DNA of 64,000 nucleotides from Gemmatimonadota bacterium (GCA_003222135.1 QHUM01000044.1:1-64000); one strand, 5' to 3'; positions 42,980 to 53,806 are shown, numbered from the stretch's first letter. Made by a program: numbers and translations. The notes: generated from the sequence alone by a model not told the origin.

Positions 42980-43933
42980 TCAGTCGAACAGCGAACTCAC
43001 CGATTGATTCGAGTGCTCGTATCCGATCGCTTTGGCGATCAGTCCGGCGATCGACAGCACCTTCAGCTTCTCGAAGCACCGCTCATCGGGAATGCGGATC
43101 GTATTCGTCACCGCGACCTCGTCGATCGGCGAGGCGCGCAGTCGCTCGACCGCGGGACCCGACAGCAGCGCGTGGGACGCGAACGCGTAGATCTTACGCG
43201 CCCCGAGGCGCTTGAGCGCCGCCGCCGCCTCGGTGATCGTCCCCGCCGTGTCGATCATGTCGTCGGGAATGAGACAGTCCTTCTCTGCCACCTCACCCAC
43301 GACGTTCACCACTTCGGCGACGTTGGCCGAGGGGCGCCGCTTGTCGATGATCGCGAGCGAGGCGTTCAGCCGCTTCGCGAAGCCGCGGGCCATCTTCGCC
43401 GAGCCGACGTCGGGCGCCACCACGACGGGGTCGTACAGCTGCTTCTGGCGAAAGTGGCTCACGAACACCGGCGCCCCGTACAGGTGGTCCACCGGAATGT
43501 CGAAAAAGCCCTGCAGCTGGTGGGAATGGAAGTCCATCCCCAGCACGCGGTCCGCCCCGGCCGTCGTGATCATGTTCGCCATCAGCTTCGCGCTAATCGC
43601 GACGCGGGGCTGGTCCTTCCGGTCCTGGCGCGCGTAGCCGAAGTACGGCACCACTGCCGTGATCCGCGCCGCGCTCGCCCGCCGCGCCGCGTCGATCAGC
43701 AGCAGCAGCTCCCAGTAGTTCTCCGCGGGAGGATTGGTGGGCTGGATGATGAACACGTCCCGCCCGCGCACGTTCTCGTCGATCTTGACGAAGATCTCCC
43801 CGTCGGCGAAGCGGCGCAGCGTCACCGCGCACAACGGCTGCCCCAAGTGTTGAGCCATCTCCTCGGCGAGCGGCCGGTTGGCCGTCCCGGCGAGGAGCAA
43901 CAGCTGGCTCCGCGACAGCGTGAGGTCCGCCAT
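42980..43933 (-). CDS. prs: Ribose-phosphate pyrophosphokinase
   Basis: 317 residues, making PRPP from ribose-5-phosphate and ATP for nucleotide, histidine and tryptophan synthesis. Signature LMANMITTAGADRVLGMDFHSHQLQ, FADGEIFVKIDENVRG, the PRPP-loop-like DDMIDTAGTITEAA, and VVPYFGYARQDRK are present. It has its own good promoter 12 nt upstream with no room for a Shine-Dalgarno, suggesting a leaderless transcript. It heads the prs-rplY-pth-ychF group. Confidence 0.95.
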   Translation of the reverse strand: MADLTLSRSQLLLLAGTANRPLAEEMAQHLGQPLCAVTLRRFADGEIFVKIDENVRGRDVFIIQPTNPPAENYWELLLLIDAARRASAARITAVVPYFGYARQDRKDQPRVAISAKLMANMITTAGADRVLGMDFHSHQLQGFFDIPVDHLYGAPVFVSHFRQKQLYDPVVVAPDVGSAKMARGFAKRLNASLAIIDKRRPSANVAEVVNVVGEVAEKDCLIPDDMIDTAGTITEAAAALKRLGARKIYAFASHALLSGPAVERLRASPIDEVAVTNTIRIPDERCFEKLKVLSIAGLIAKAIGYEHSNQSVSSLFD

Positions 43934-43944
43934 GTGAGCCCCGC

Positions 43945-43973
43945 AAAATAGACGGCAAACTGCTGGAAGCCAA
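43945..43973 (-). promoter_or_regulatory. Predicted promoter of prs
   Basis: On the - strand TTGGCT (43968-43973), 17-nt spacer, TATTTT (43945-43950). The -10 box ends 11 nt before the prs ATG, so transcription would start only about 5 nt before the coding sequence. The DUF4340 gene stop lies just upstream at 43983. Confidence 0.55.
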
Positions 43974-43982
43974 GGGGTTGGA

Positions 43983-44942
43983 CTACGGCTTGGCGGATGC
44001 GGCGGGCAGGAGCGAACGGCTCGCGGGCGTGAGGCCGTCGACGTCCCACGCGTTCATCCGGTATAGCGTGCCCGGCTCGCCGCCCGGAGCGACGCCGCCG
44101 GTGCGGCGGACCCAGAAGGCGCCCGGGATCGAGTCGAACACGAGCGCGACGAGCGTGCCGCGGGCGCTCCGCAGCGTGAGGTGCCGCGCCGGCCGCTGCC
44201 CGCGGGCGGCGGACCGCTGCGCGCGGGCGGAGTCGGCCTGCGCGGGCGAGGCGAAGCCGGCGGCCGTCACGGTGCGGTACTTCTCGAGCAGCCGGGCCAC
44301 GGCGCCCGAGTCCGCCGCCGCGCCGTCGAGCTTCCAGGTCTTGCCCGCACGCGTGAGCGCATAGCGATCCTTCCCGCGCTCGACGTCCACCAGCACGACG
44401 CTGTCCGGCCCCACGGCAGCGATGCGCTTGTCGCGCCACTCATCCGCCGTGCGGTCCGCGAGCGACGCCAGCCGCCCGCGCCACAGGTAGACGTGGCTGT
44501 CGCCGAGGCGGCGCAGGTAGGCGCTGCTGTACTCCGAGCCCCGGGCGCCGATGATCACGTCCAGCAACGGCTTGCCGGAGCCCCGGATGCGGAGCCGGCG
44601 CCCCGCGGCACTGTCGACATTGAGCCGGCCGAACGACGAGGAATCCTGCGCCACGAGCTCCGGCGGCGCGCTGTCCTGCAGCGCCTGGAAGAGATCGTTC
44701 ACGGCGTCCGGCGCCGTGCGGTGGCCGTTCACCGTCCACACCGTGGCCGACTGCTTGGCCAGCACGATCGAATCCTTCCCCTTCATGAGGCTGATCGTGT
44801 CCACAGCGGACTGCGCCGGCGCGGCAAGGGAGAATCCCCCAGTGACGGTGTCCGACCCGCGGGAGAAGCGCTCGGAGGCGCCCCACAGGAGCAGCACGAC
44901 GGCCAGTGTGAGGATGATCAGCCGCAGCTGTTTCGCGCTCAT
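43983..44942 (-). CDS. DUF4340 domain-containing protein
   Basis: 319 residues with one N-terminal membrane helix (RLIILTLAVVLLLWGA) and a periplasmic beta-rich body: FSLAAPAQSAVDTISLMKGKDSIVLAKQ, VWTVNGHRTAPDAVNDLFQAL, HVYLWRG and RWRDKR-like DEWRDKRIAAV. DUF4340 proteins accompany GldG-type ABC exporters in many genomes, as here: the ATG overlaps the stop of the GldF-GldG gene. Probably an accessory periplasmic component of the exporter. Confidence 0.85.
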   Translation of the reverse strand: MSAKQLRLIILTLAVVLLLWGASERFSRGSDTVTGGFSLAAPAQSAVDTISLMKGKDSIVLAKQSATVWTVNGHRTAPDAVNDLFQALQDSAPPELVAQDSSSFGRLNVDSAAGRRLRIRGSGKPLLDVIIGARGSEYSSAYLRRLGDSHVYLWRGRLASLADRTADEWRDKRIAAVGPDSVVLVDVERGKDRYALTRAGKTWKLDGAAADSGAVARLLEKYRTVTAAGFASPAQADSARAQRSAARGQRPARHLTLRSARGTLVALVFDSIPGAFWVRRTGGVAPGGEPGTLYRMNAWDVDGLTPASRSLLPAASAKP

Positions 44943-47182
44943 GCGGCTCCCCCCGCCAGCGTCAGCGGTCGGTATACCTGTCGCGTAATCTGGCGCCGTC
45001 GCCACAGCCGCAAGGCGCCGAACACGATCAGCAGCGCGGGCACGCCGATGATATTGCCGTACTTCACGATGTCGTGCATGGTCGCGCTCGCGAACGCGAG
45101 CGGTGGGGGAGTGCGATTCTTCGAGCGAATGGCGATCAACGCCTCGTCCTGCGCGAGCCAATCCACCGCGTTCTGGACGAACACGATGTTGTCGGGAGAA
45201 TTCTGCGCGTAGCGATCGCTCGCGAAGTCCGGAGTGCCCACGACCACCAGCCGCCCGTGCGTGGCGCTCGCGGCGTCTTGCGCTGAGGGGCTGAGCAGCG
45301 CGGCGAGGAGCCGCGGACGCAGGCTGTCGCGTCGGAACTCCCGCGACGGATCGAGCAACGCCGTCGTCTCCTGCACTCCACCCGCGCGACTCGTGACCAA
45401 CAGCGGCGTGACGCTGCCCTTCGGCGCCTTGGTCGCGTCGAGGCTGCTCGGCCACGGGAGCAACACCGCGTCGATTTCAGCGTTCACGGGGGACGCCTTG
45501 GTGCTCGCCGCCTGTACCCAGAAGGGGTAGGGCAGGAGCACCTGACCGAATTGCGCCTGAATGGCGACTCGCGCGTTCGCCGCGAGATCGTACACCATAT
45601 CGGAGCCGATCGACACGCCGTAGGGCTTGAGCAGCTCGTTCCACCCCACCGGGCGCGAGAACGAGAACGGGCCTTGCGGCGAGCGCTCCATGCCGCTGGC
45701 CATAAGCATGAGGCTGCCGCCGCGGTCCAAGAAGGTTCTGAGGATGCCAGCCTGGGCGCCGCGCAGGGAATCAGGGGTGCCCGCGAAGATCAGCGCCTTC
45801 GTGTTCGGCGGGATCGTGCTGTCCGAGAGCGAGACCGCGTGCAGCGTGTAGGTCTGCTCGAGCTGCTGGCGCAGCGCCTCGAAGGAGCGGCGCATCTGGG
45901 GCGGCGCCTGCGGATCGGTGATCTCGCCGAACCCGATCGCCGGCTTGGTGGTCGTGGTGAGCGAGCGGATGTCGGACGTGAGGCGGTATTCGAGGTCGTT
46001 CGTCTGCTGCACGAAGGGGATCGTCTTGACGCCGTCGGCGTATCGCACCGCGAGCCCCAGGTACCCTTCCTTTACTTGTAGCTCGGCCTTCCCGAGCACG
46101 TTGAACTGGACCGGCGGGATGCCGAGCGTGCGTGCCTCGCGCAGCGCCGCGCTGTCGGCGGACGGGTCCTGCACCACGACCTTCACCCGGCCGCGGCCCG
46201 CCGCGCGGTAGTCGCGCAACAGGTCGTCCAGGTCCCGTTTCAGGAACGCCACCTGGGGTGGGAGCGCGCTCGAAGCGAACAGCTTGATGGTCACGAGGTC
46301 GGGCAGCGCGCCGAGGATCCGCTTCGTGGCGGGAGCGAGCGTGTAGGACTTGCCCGGGGTCAGGTCGATCCGGCCTCCGATGTGGCGACCAAACAGGTTC
46401 ACCACGATCATCGCCGCCGCGAGCAGCACCGTGCCGAGCCGCAGGCGCTGCAGCGACGCTCCCCGCGCCGTGAGCTTGCGGCGCATCAGCGCGAAGTAGG
46501 CGAGCAGCAGGAACAGGGCGGCGAGCGTGACGAAATAGACGGTGTCCCGCAGGTCGATCACGCCGCGGTCGATGCCGGTGAAATGGGACAGCACGCCGAG
46601 CGACGCGGCGATCGCCCCGAGGCGGGGCGGGAGACCCACGATCAACGGATCGAGCCCCACCAGGATCAGTACGAACATCACCGCGACCGCGAGGATGAAC
46701 GCGGTGACCTGGTTGGTGGTGACGCTCGACGCCCAGATGCCGACAGCGCCGAGCCCCGCGATCAAGAGCGTGGCGCCGACGTATTGCGCCACCAGAACGC
46801 CGAGCGGGAGATGCGCTCCCAGGGCGAGGCCCAGCGGGAGCGTGAGCGTAGCGGCCAACGCGATCACGAGGAACGCCATCTGACCGACGTACTTGCCGCC
46901 GAGCAGCTCGAGCTCCGTGATGGGCTGTGCCAGCACGACCTCGAGCGTGCCGCTGCGACTGTCCTCGGCGAGGGCGCGCATCGTGACCGCGGGCACGAGG
47001 AACAAGAGCAGCCAGGGCAGCAGGTCGAGCATCGGGCGCAGCGACGCCACGCCGTACATGTCCACTTCCCGGAAGAACAGGAAGCCGTTCACGCTGGTGA
47101 ACACGACCAGCAGGATGTACGCCGTGGGGTGATCGAACAGCGCCTTGAGCTCGCGTCGCGCGACCGTCAGGATGGCGTTCAT
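44939..47182 (-). CDS. GldF-GldG fusion: ABC-2 permease plus auxiliary substrate-binding-like domain
   Basis: 747 residues. Residues 1-245 form an ABC-2 type permease with six helices (LFDHPTAYILLVVFTSVNGFLF, LLPWLLLFLVPAVTMRAL, DSRSGTLEVVLAQPI); a further helix near 260-280 leads into a periplasmic GldG/ABC_transp_aux region (290-700; LTPGKSYTLAPATKRIL, then VKVVVQDPSAD), and a last helix near 710-730 (IIGVPALLIVFGALRLWRRRQ) anchors the C-terminus. In Flavobacterium GldF and GldG are separate gliding proteins; here they are one chain. Coupled by overlaps to the ATPase and DUF4340 genes. Confidence 0.87.
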   Translation of the reverse strand: MNAILTVARRELKALFDHPTAYILLVVFTSVNGFLFFREVDMYGVASLRPMLDLLPWLLLFLVPAVTMRALAEDSRSGTLEVVLAQPITELELLGGKYVGQMAFLVIALAATLTLPLGLALGAHLPLGVLVAQYVGATLLIAGLGAVGIWASSVTTNQVTAFILAVAVMFVLILVGLDPLIVGLPPRLGAIAASLGVLSHFTGIDRGVIDLRDTVYFVTLAALFLLLAYFALMRRKLTARGASLQRLRLGTVLLAAAMIVVNLFGRHIGGRIDLTPGKSYTLAPATKRILGALPDLVTIKLFASSALPPQVAFLKRDLDDLLRDYRAAGRGRVKVVVQDPSADSAALREARTLGIPPVQFNVLGKAELQVKEGYLGLAVRYADGVKTIPFVQQTNDLEYRLTSDIRSLTTTTKPAIGFGEITDPQAPPQMRRSFEALRQQLEQTYTLHAVSLSDSTIPPNTKALIFAGTPDSLRGAQAGILRTFLDRGGSLMLMASGMERSPQGPFSFSRPVGWNELLKPYGVSIGSDMVYDLAANARVAIQAQFGQVLLPYPFWVQAASTKASPVNAEIDAVLLPWPSSLDATKAPKGSVTPLLVTSRAGGVQETTALLDPSREFRRDSLRPRLLAALLSPSAQDAASATHGRLVVVGTPDFASDRYAQNSPDNIVFVQNAVDWLAQDEALIAIRSKNRTPPPLAFASATMHDIVKYGNIIGVPALLIVFGALRLWRRRQITRQVYRPLTLAGGAA

Positions 47183-48123
47183 GCGTCGCTCGCGTCGCCC
47201 CGCGTGAGCTGGTGAAACAGCTCCTCGAGGCCGGCGCGCTCGGCGTGCAGCTCGTACAACGTCCACCCGCGGGCTTTAGCGAGCCCGAAGATCTCGGGCC
47301 GGAGATCGGTGCCGCCATCCGCGGTGATCGTAACGGCGACGCGCCCGTCGGCGGCGCGCCCGGGCTCGACGCGCCGCACCCCAGGCAGCTGGCCGAGCGC
47401 TTCAGCCACGCCCGCGCCCGCGGCCTCGACGGCGATCTCCACGGCCCCCTCCGCCTGCTGGATGAGCCGGTCCACTGGGCCGTCCGCGACGATCTTGCCG
47501 CGACTGATGATGAGCAGGCGGGAGCACGTATGTTGCACTTCGGAGAGCACGTGCGTCGAGAGGATCACAGTGCGGTCGCGGCCGAGCGCCCCGATCAGGC
47601 GCCGGATCTCGACGCGCTGGTTCGGGTCGAGGCCCTCCGTCGGCTCGTCGAGCACGAGCAGATCGGGTCGGTGCAGGATCGCTTGCGCCAGCCCGACGCG
47701 CTGGCGGAATCCTTTCGAGAGCTCGCCGATCGGCCGGTAGTACACGCTTTCGATCCCCGTGCCCGTAACCGCCGCGTCGAGCGACTGGCGGCGGGTGAGT
47801 CCCGCGAGCTCGCGCAGGTCGGCGATGAAGGCGAGGTAGTCGGCCACCAGCATGTCCCCGTACAGGGGGTTGTTCTCCGGCAGGTAGCCGATGCGGCGCT
47901 TGGACTCGCGCGCCGCTTGGGCGAGCGGCACGCCGTCGAGCGTGATCTGGCCCGAGTCGGGTTCGTAGAACTGGGTGATCATCCGCATGGTCGTGGACTT
48001 GCCGGCGCCGTTCGGACCCAGGAACCCCACTACTTGACCTCGATCGACCGCGAAGGACACCTGGTCGACGGCGGTCACGCCGTCGAAGCGCTTGGACACA
48101 CGCTCTAAAGAAAGGAAGGACAT
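47179..48123 (-). CDS. ABC transporter ATP-binding protein (GldA-like)
   Basis: 314 residues. Walker A LGPNGAGKSTTM, Q-loop in ITQFYEPDSG, signature LSKGFRQRVGLAQA (K in place of G at one position, as in GldA and CcmA-like ATPases), Walker B LLVLDEPTEGLD, switch His in ILSTHVLSEV. The C-terminal 80 residues are a regulatory tail. Works with the fused GldF-GldG permease encoded next, whose ATG overlaps its stop. A promoter with TATATA lies 10 nt before the ATG, again too close for a Shine-Dalgarno. Confidence 0.92.
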   Translation of the reverse strand: MSFLSLERVSKRFDGVTAVDQVSFAVDRGQVVGFLGPNGAGKSTTMRMITQFYEPDSGQITLDGVPLAQAARESKRRIGYLPENNPLYGDMLVADYLAFIADLRELAGLTRRQSLDAAVTGTGIESVYYRPIGELSKGFRQRVGLAQAILHRPDLLVLDEPTEGLDPNQRVEIRRLIGALGRDRTVILSTHVLSEVQHTCSRLLIISRGKIVADGPVDRLIQQAEGAVEIAVEAAGAGVAEALGQLPGVRRVEPGRAADGRVAVTITADGGTDLRPEIFGLAKARGWTLYELHAERAGLEELFHQLTRGDASDA

Positions 48124-48133
48124 GGCCGGTGAG

Positions 48134-48162
48134 TATATAGAGGACTCGGGGAAAGATGGTAA
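48134..48162 (-). promoter_or_regulatory. Predicted promoter of the Gld-type ABC exporter operon
   Basis: On the - strand TTACCA (48157-48162), 17-nt spacer, TATATA (48134-48139), ending 10 nt before the ATG at 48123. The start of transcription would fall within about 4 nt of the start codon, as for prs. Confidence 0.4.
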
Positions 48163-48219
48163 TCACCCCGCGCCGGATAGTTCAAGTCCCCGGTTTCCGG
48201 CGGCAGGGGTGGCAGATGC

Positions 48220-49368
48220 CTACAGCGATTTCAGGAAGGCGATCAGGGCAGCGCGATCGGCGGGCGGGAGGGCTTTGAACCGGTCCCGGGCGCCGGAGGC
48301 TTCGCCGCCATGGGACAGGACGGCCTGCTCGAGCGTCGTGTCCCGGCCGTCGTGCAGGAACGCCTTGGCATCCCGCAGGTCGATCAGCGGCTCGGTGCGG
48401 AACTCGGACGGGGTCGCGAGGCCGAGACAGATGTCAGCGAGATCGGGCCCCATATCGTGGAGCAGCAGGTCGGTGTAGGCGGGGAATTCCTTGTTGCGCA
48501 ACGCCGCAATGGGGCTGTCGCCGGTGCGCAGGGTCGGGATATGGCAGGCAACGCACCCGATCTGCGAGAACAGCTCGCGGCCCCGGCGGCCGTCCCGGTC
48601 CAGCTTCAGAGGCGTGGGAACCGCGAGGAAACGCACGAACGCGTTGGTGAGGTCGAGCTGCCCCTGATCGATCTCGGGATCGGCGGTGGGGTCGACGCCC
48701 GCGGGAATCGGCTTGCCGCCGATCGTCTCTTCGGTGCGCACCGCCGGGTTGGTCACTCCCATCTCGGCCGAGAACGCGCCGGCGTTGAACTCGTCGAGCG
48801 CGGGCACGAACCCCTTGCGGCCGAAGCGGCCGATGCGGCCGTCGGTAAAGCGGTTGGGCCGGCCGGAGATGCCGTCGTGGTTCTTGTCGTCGGGATCGGC
48901 GTAGGCGAGGATGACCGATTCGGGAACCGCATCGAGCAGGCCCCGCCCGAACACGACGGGCGTGGTGCGTCGGGCGCGCGCCGTGGCCGAGGGGGGGAAC
49001 GGCTCCGAATCGATCCCCAGGGCCTGCTTCAGGGCCGGCGTGGTGTGCTGCTGGATGACGAACCCCCCTTCCGCGACCAACGGATCGCACACGGCGTTCC
49101 TGAACGCGGTCGCGTGCACCTCGACTTCGTCGCCGCGACCGCCTTTCACCGGGGCCTCATGGCACTCGCCACACCCGGTCGAGTTGAACAGGGGGCCGAG
49201 CCCCGTTGCGGGGGTGAAGTTGCTGTCGAAGAGGACCTTGCCTTGGGCGAAGCGATCCCGCTCCACGCGGTTCAAGTCGCGCAGCGGATCGCCGGGCTTG
49301 ATCGCCCGCTCGCAGCCGGCTGCGAGCAGCACGAGCGCCGCGGCGGCGCACGCGCGCGCCGGCGTCAC
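48220..49368 (-). CDS. Di-heme oxidoreductase family (DUF1111) cytochrome c lipoprotein
   Basis: 382 residues. A signal peptide ends at the lipobox LLAAGC (C19). Two heme-c sites: CGECH (in NSTGCGECHEAPVKGG) and CVACH (in QIGCVACHIPTL). FGRGLLDAVPE and NRFTDGRIGRFGRKG are typical of the DHOR/DUF1111 family, related to MauG and cytochrome c peroxidases; the final LSHGGEASGARDRFKALP carries a further conserved histidine. GTG 49368 overlaps the stop of the small secreted protein gene. Electron partner unknown. Confidence 0.88.
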   Translation of the reverse strand: MTPARACAAAALVLLAAGCERAIKPGDPLRDLNRVERDRFAQGKVLFDSNFTPATGLGPLFNSTGCGECHEAPVKGGRGDEVEVHATAFRNAVCDPLVAEGGFVIQQHTTPALKQALGIDSEPFPPSATARARRTTPVVFGRGLLDAVPESVILAYADPDDKNHDGISGRPNRFTDGRIGRFGRKGFVPALDEFNAGAFSAEMGVTNPAVRTEETIGGKPIPAGVDPTADPEIDQGQLDLTNAFVRFLAVPTPLKLDRDGRRGRELFSQIGCVACHIPTLRTGDSPIAALRNKEFPAYTDLLLHDMGPDLADICLGLATPSEFRTEPLIDLRDAKAFLHDGRDTTLEQAVLSHGGEASGARDRFKALPPADRAALIAFLKSL

Positions 49369-49688
49369 GGCGCGCGCCTCTTCAGCTCGATGCGATCGGC
49401 CACGAGGCCGGTCGCGGTCATGCGGCAATCGGCGCGCACCACGTCGCCGGCGTGCAGATCGCCCAGTGCCAGCGACGCGCCCTCGCCGAATACGGCGGTC
49501 GCGGGCTGCGTGCGGATGTGCACCAGCCGCAGTGCCTCCCCGACCCCGGTGATGATGTCCACGGAGCCCGCCTTCACGGCGTGCACGGTACCCTGGTAGG
49601 TGTAGGGCAACTCGCGTTGCGCGGACAACGCCGCGGCGGGGGCGAGCAGGACGGCAGTGAGGGCAACTACGCCGGCCAGATGTCTCAT
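49365..49688 (-). CDS. Small secreted beta-rich protein (DUF5666-like)
   Basis: 107 residues with a clear signal peptide (AGVVALTAVLLAPAAALSAQ). The remaining 82 residues look like one OB-like beta domain (TYQGTVHAVKAGSVDIITGVG, then LHAGDVVRADCRMTATGLVADRIEL), which resembles DUF5666/metal-exporter accessory proteins. Family identity is tentative. Its stop overlaps the GTG of the di-heme cytochrome gene, so the pair are translated together; it may be a periplasmic partner of that cytochrome. Confidence 0.6.
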   Translation of the reverse strand: MRHLAGVVALTAVLLAPAAALSAQRELPYTYQGTVHAVKAGSVDIITGVGEALRLVHIRTQPATAVFGEGASLALGDLHAGDVVRADCRMTATGLVADRIELKRRAP

Positions 49689-49758
49689 ACGAGCCTCCCG
49701 GGGTAGGTACCCCGCCGCATCTTAGACAGCCAGGCGCGCGCCAGTCAATGGCGCCGGT

Positions 49759-52032
<2,274 letters not shown>

Positions 52033-52078
52033 ACGGTCACACACCTCGTGGTGAAGAAGAAGGAAGCGGAGTTGCTCG

Positions 52079-52816
52079 CTACAGGTGCGCGGCGCGACGC
52101 CACCGCTCGGCGATCACGGCATGCCCCGCCGGCGTGGGGTGGACGCCGTCCGCGGCCCAGTACTGCGGGGCCGCGCGGCGCGCCAAGTCATCGAACACGC
52201 TTTGCAACGGGACGAACGTGGCACGCGCCTGCTGCGCGACGCGCTCAGCCGCCGCGCGCCGTTGGTCGAACTCCGGAAACCAGCGGTCGTCGACCGCGCC
52301 GCACCGCAGCACGAACGGCTCGAGCACGATCAATCGCACCTCGGGCAACGCCCGCCGAGTTTCGTCGAGCAGTGCGGCGTACTGATGCTCGTAGTCCTCG
52401 ATGGTGCCGGTATAGCCGCGCCCCAGCTTGTGCCAGAAATCGTTCACACCCACGAGAATGCTGAGCACGTCCGGCTTCAGGTCGAGCGTATCGGCGGTCC
52501 AGCGCTGCTCCAGATCGGGGACCTTGTTGCCGCTCACGCCGCGATTGTAAAACCGGAGCGCGCGATCGGGGTGCGCCGCGAGCGCCGCCGCGGCCACGAG
52601 CAGCGGGTAGCTCGTGCCGAGCGCACCCGGCTGGTTCGGCTCGGAGGCGGCGCGATTGCGCCCGCCGTCGGTGATCGAGTCTCCCTGAAACAGGACGACC
52701 GTGCCCTCGCCCCGGGACCGGGACCGGTGGGCCGTCGCCGCCGTCGGCAGGAGCGCCGCACCTGCCAGCGCGCCCGCCGCCGTCACGAAATCGCGCCGCG
52801 TGAGCTCGTGTGTCAC
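52079..52816 (-). CDS. SGNH/GDSL hydrolase with Tat signal
   Basis: 245 residues. A twin-arginine signal (LTRRDFVTAAGALAGAALL) implies export folded. SGNH blocks: nucleophile S47 in FQGDSITDGG, block II glycine in NRGVSGNKV, block III GVNDFW, and block V DGVHPTPAGHAV. Acetylesterase or lipase/rhamnogalacturonan-type deacetylase activity is plausible. GTG 52816 has GGAGGA five bases upstream, so the start is well supported. Confidence 0.9.
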   Translation of the reverse strand: MTHELTRRDFVTAAGALAGAALLPTAATAHRSRSRGEGTVVLFQGDSITDGGRNRAASEPNQPGALGTSYPLLVAAAALAAHPDRALRFYNRGVSGNKVPDLEQRWTADTLDLKPDVLSILVGVNDFWHKLGRGYTGTIEDYEHQYAALLDETRRALPEVRLIVLEPFVLRCGAVDDRWFPEFDQRRAAAERVAQQARATFVPLQSVFDDLARRAAPQYWAADGVHPTPAGHAVIAERWRRAAHL

Positions 52817-52896
52817 CAGCGTCCTCCGAGGAACGGGTGGGGCGAATAAGCTGTCGCGTCCGGCCGCAAGACTCAAGCGCCCCGCCGGGGTGCTCA

Positions 52897-53439
52897 TCAC
52901 GCGTGCGCCAGCGCGGCCAACTTGAGAACCGTGTTCCAGTTGCGACCTGTCCCCCGTGTTCCCAGCGTGCGCTCGATGAGCGCGTGCGTCAGGCGCGAGC
53001 GGCCGATGCCGTTCGGGTAGACGATGTAGGTGTGCATGCCGGCGGCCCGGACGAGCTCGGGGCCCGTGATCGCGGCCCGCAGCGCCGCGACATCCTTGGC
53101 CTTGGGGGGCTCCTTCAGAAACATCACGACGAGATGAGCGGGATCGCGCTCGGCTTCCCTGGGGAAAGGATTGCGCGACACGACTGCCTTCCATTCTGTG
53201 GCGGTGCGGACGAAGAAGTCGGTTTCCAGGCCCAAACGCTGTGCGGCCTCGGTCTCGAGCATGCGCTCCAGGTGCCCGCCGGTCCGCGCCTCACCGCGGA
53301 ATACGAGGTTGCCGCTCTGCAGCAGGCTCCGCGCGTCGACGAACCCCACCCGCGCCAGCAGGTTGCGCAACTCCGCCATGGCAACCGGCTTGTGGCCGCC
53401 GACATTGATACCACGGAGGAGGGCGACATAGGTCATCAT
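52897..53439 (-). CDS. DUF1697 domain-containing protein
   Basis: 180 residues. The start MTYVALLRGINVGGHKPVAMAEL and the segment DARSLLQSGNLVF are the hallmarks of DUF1697, a two-domain ferredoxin-like fold of unknown function, and the C-terminus GRSRLTHALIERTLGTRGTGRNWNTV is also typical. Its distribution is patchy and often horizontal. It lies between the SGNH hydrolase and tRNA-Gln, in the block that separates ispE from prs. Confidence 0.9.
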   Translation of the reverse strand: MMTYVALLRGINVGGHKPVAMAELRNLLARVGFVDARSLLQSGNLVFRGEARTGGHLERMLETEAAQRLGLETDFFVRTATEWKAVVSRNPFPREAERDPAHLVVMFLKEPPKAKDVAALRAAITGPELVRAAGMHTYIVYPNGIGRSRLTHALIERTLGTRGTGRNWNTVLKLAALAHA

Positions 53440-53467
53440 GGAGGGTAGGGGGCGAGCTCCATTGGCA

Positions 53468-53538
53468 TTGGCCCCGGTGGATTCGAACCACCATACCCAG
53501 ATCCAAAGTCTGGTGTCCTGCCGTTGGACGAGGGGCCA
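53468..53538 (-). tRNA. tRNA-Gln (anticodon UUG)
   Basis: 71 nt on the - strand. Acceptor TGGCCCC/GGGGCCA, D-stem GTCC/GGAC, anticodon stem CCAGA/TCTGG with loop CTTTGGA (anticodon TTG), variable GTAT, T-arm GGTGG TTCGAAT CCACC, discriminator A; CCA is not encoded. All four helices pair perfectly. The gene reads CAA and by wobble CAG. Confidence 0.95.
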
Positions 53539-53642
53539 GCGATGTTGCAGCGTACTAACTTAGCGCATACGCCACGGCACGGTACCCTGGCGGGGCATCC
53601 GGTCTTTCACTGAGTGTCCGCGACGTTGCGCGCCCACCACAG

Positions 53643-53669
53643 TTGCGCGGACCGAGTCGGTGTTATACG
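53643..53669 (+). promoter_or_regulatory. Possible promoter of the isolated small-ORF transcript
   Basis: TTGCGC (53643-53648) and TATACG (53664-53669) on the + strand, with a 15-nt spacer, short of the optimum. It precedes the hairpin and small ORF by about 10 nt, at the right place for that transcript. Confidence 0.3.
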
Positions 53670-53673
53670 GTGG

Positions 53674-53806
53674 AGGCGATCACCACCTGAGGAGGTGGGG
53701 CCGTGAAGCAACACGACGGCCACAAGCGAAGCGGTGCTCTCGCTCGCCTCAGCGAGTGAGCGCGAAGCCCCCGAGGGCGCTAGGGCCCCTCGGGGGTTTC
53801 TGCTTT
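53674..53806 (+). ncRNA. Candidate structured RNA carrying a small ORF and ending in a terminator
   Basis: Four hairpins in a row on the + strand: CCACCT/AGGTGG (53683-53698), GGCCGT/ACGGCC (53699-53721), CTCGCT/AGCGAG (53739-53756) and the terminator stem. The first hairpin covers the AGGAGG ribosome site of the small ORF, and the second covers its GTG start. There is no gene on the same strand on either side for many kb; tRNA-Gln and the RCC1 gene are both on the - strand. It does not match SRP RNA, 6S RNA, tmRNA or RNase P that I can recognise. The 279 nt between tRNA-Gln and the RCC1 gene hold nothing else. Confidence 0.4.
53703..53759 (+). CDS. Candidate 18-codon small ORF
   Basis: GTG start at 53703 with AGGAGG 7 nt upstream (53690-53695) and TGA at 53757-53759. 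Encodes MKQHDGHKRSGALARLSE, hydrophilic with a slightly basic middle, with no signal or membrane segment. The perfect ribosome site, the placement between a possible promoter and an intrinsic terminator, and lack of overlap with other genes support it; its short length and lack of any homologue I know argue for caution. It could instead be a leader peptide without an attached gene. Confidence 0.35.
   Translation: MKQHDGHKRSGALARLSE

Noticed and set aside
40940..43951. Very long + strand open frame (1003 codons) opposite ychF-pth-rplY-prs
   Set aside because: It lies antisense to four well-defined genes, has an arginine/histidine-rich composition typical of GC-rich shadow frames and shows no domain.
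43934..43982. Possible small ORF in the gap between prs and the DUF4340 gene
   Set aside because: Too short, no ribosome site, and the AT-rich part is better explained as the prs promoter.
48175..48215. tRNA-like TTCAAGTCCCC near the Gld exporter promoter
   Set aside because: The flanking bases do not form a T-stem, and no acceptor, D or anticodon arms can be built.
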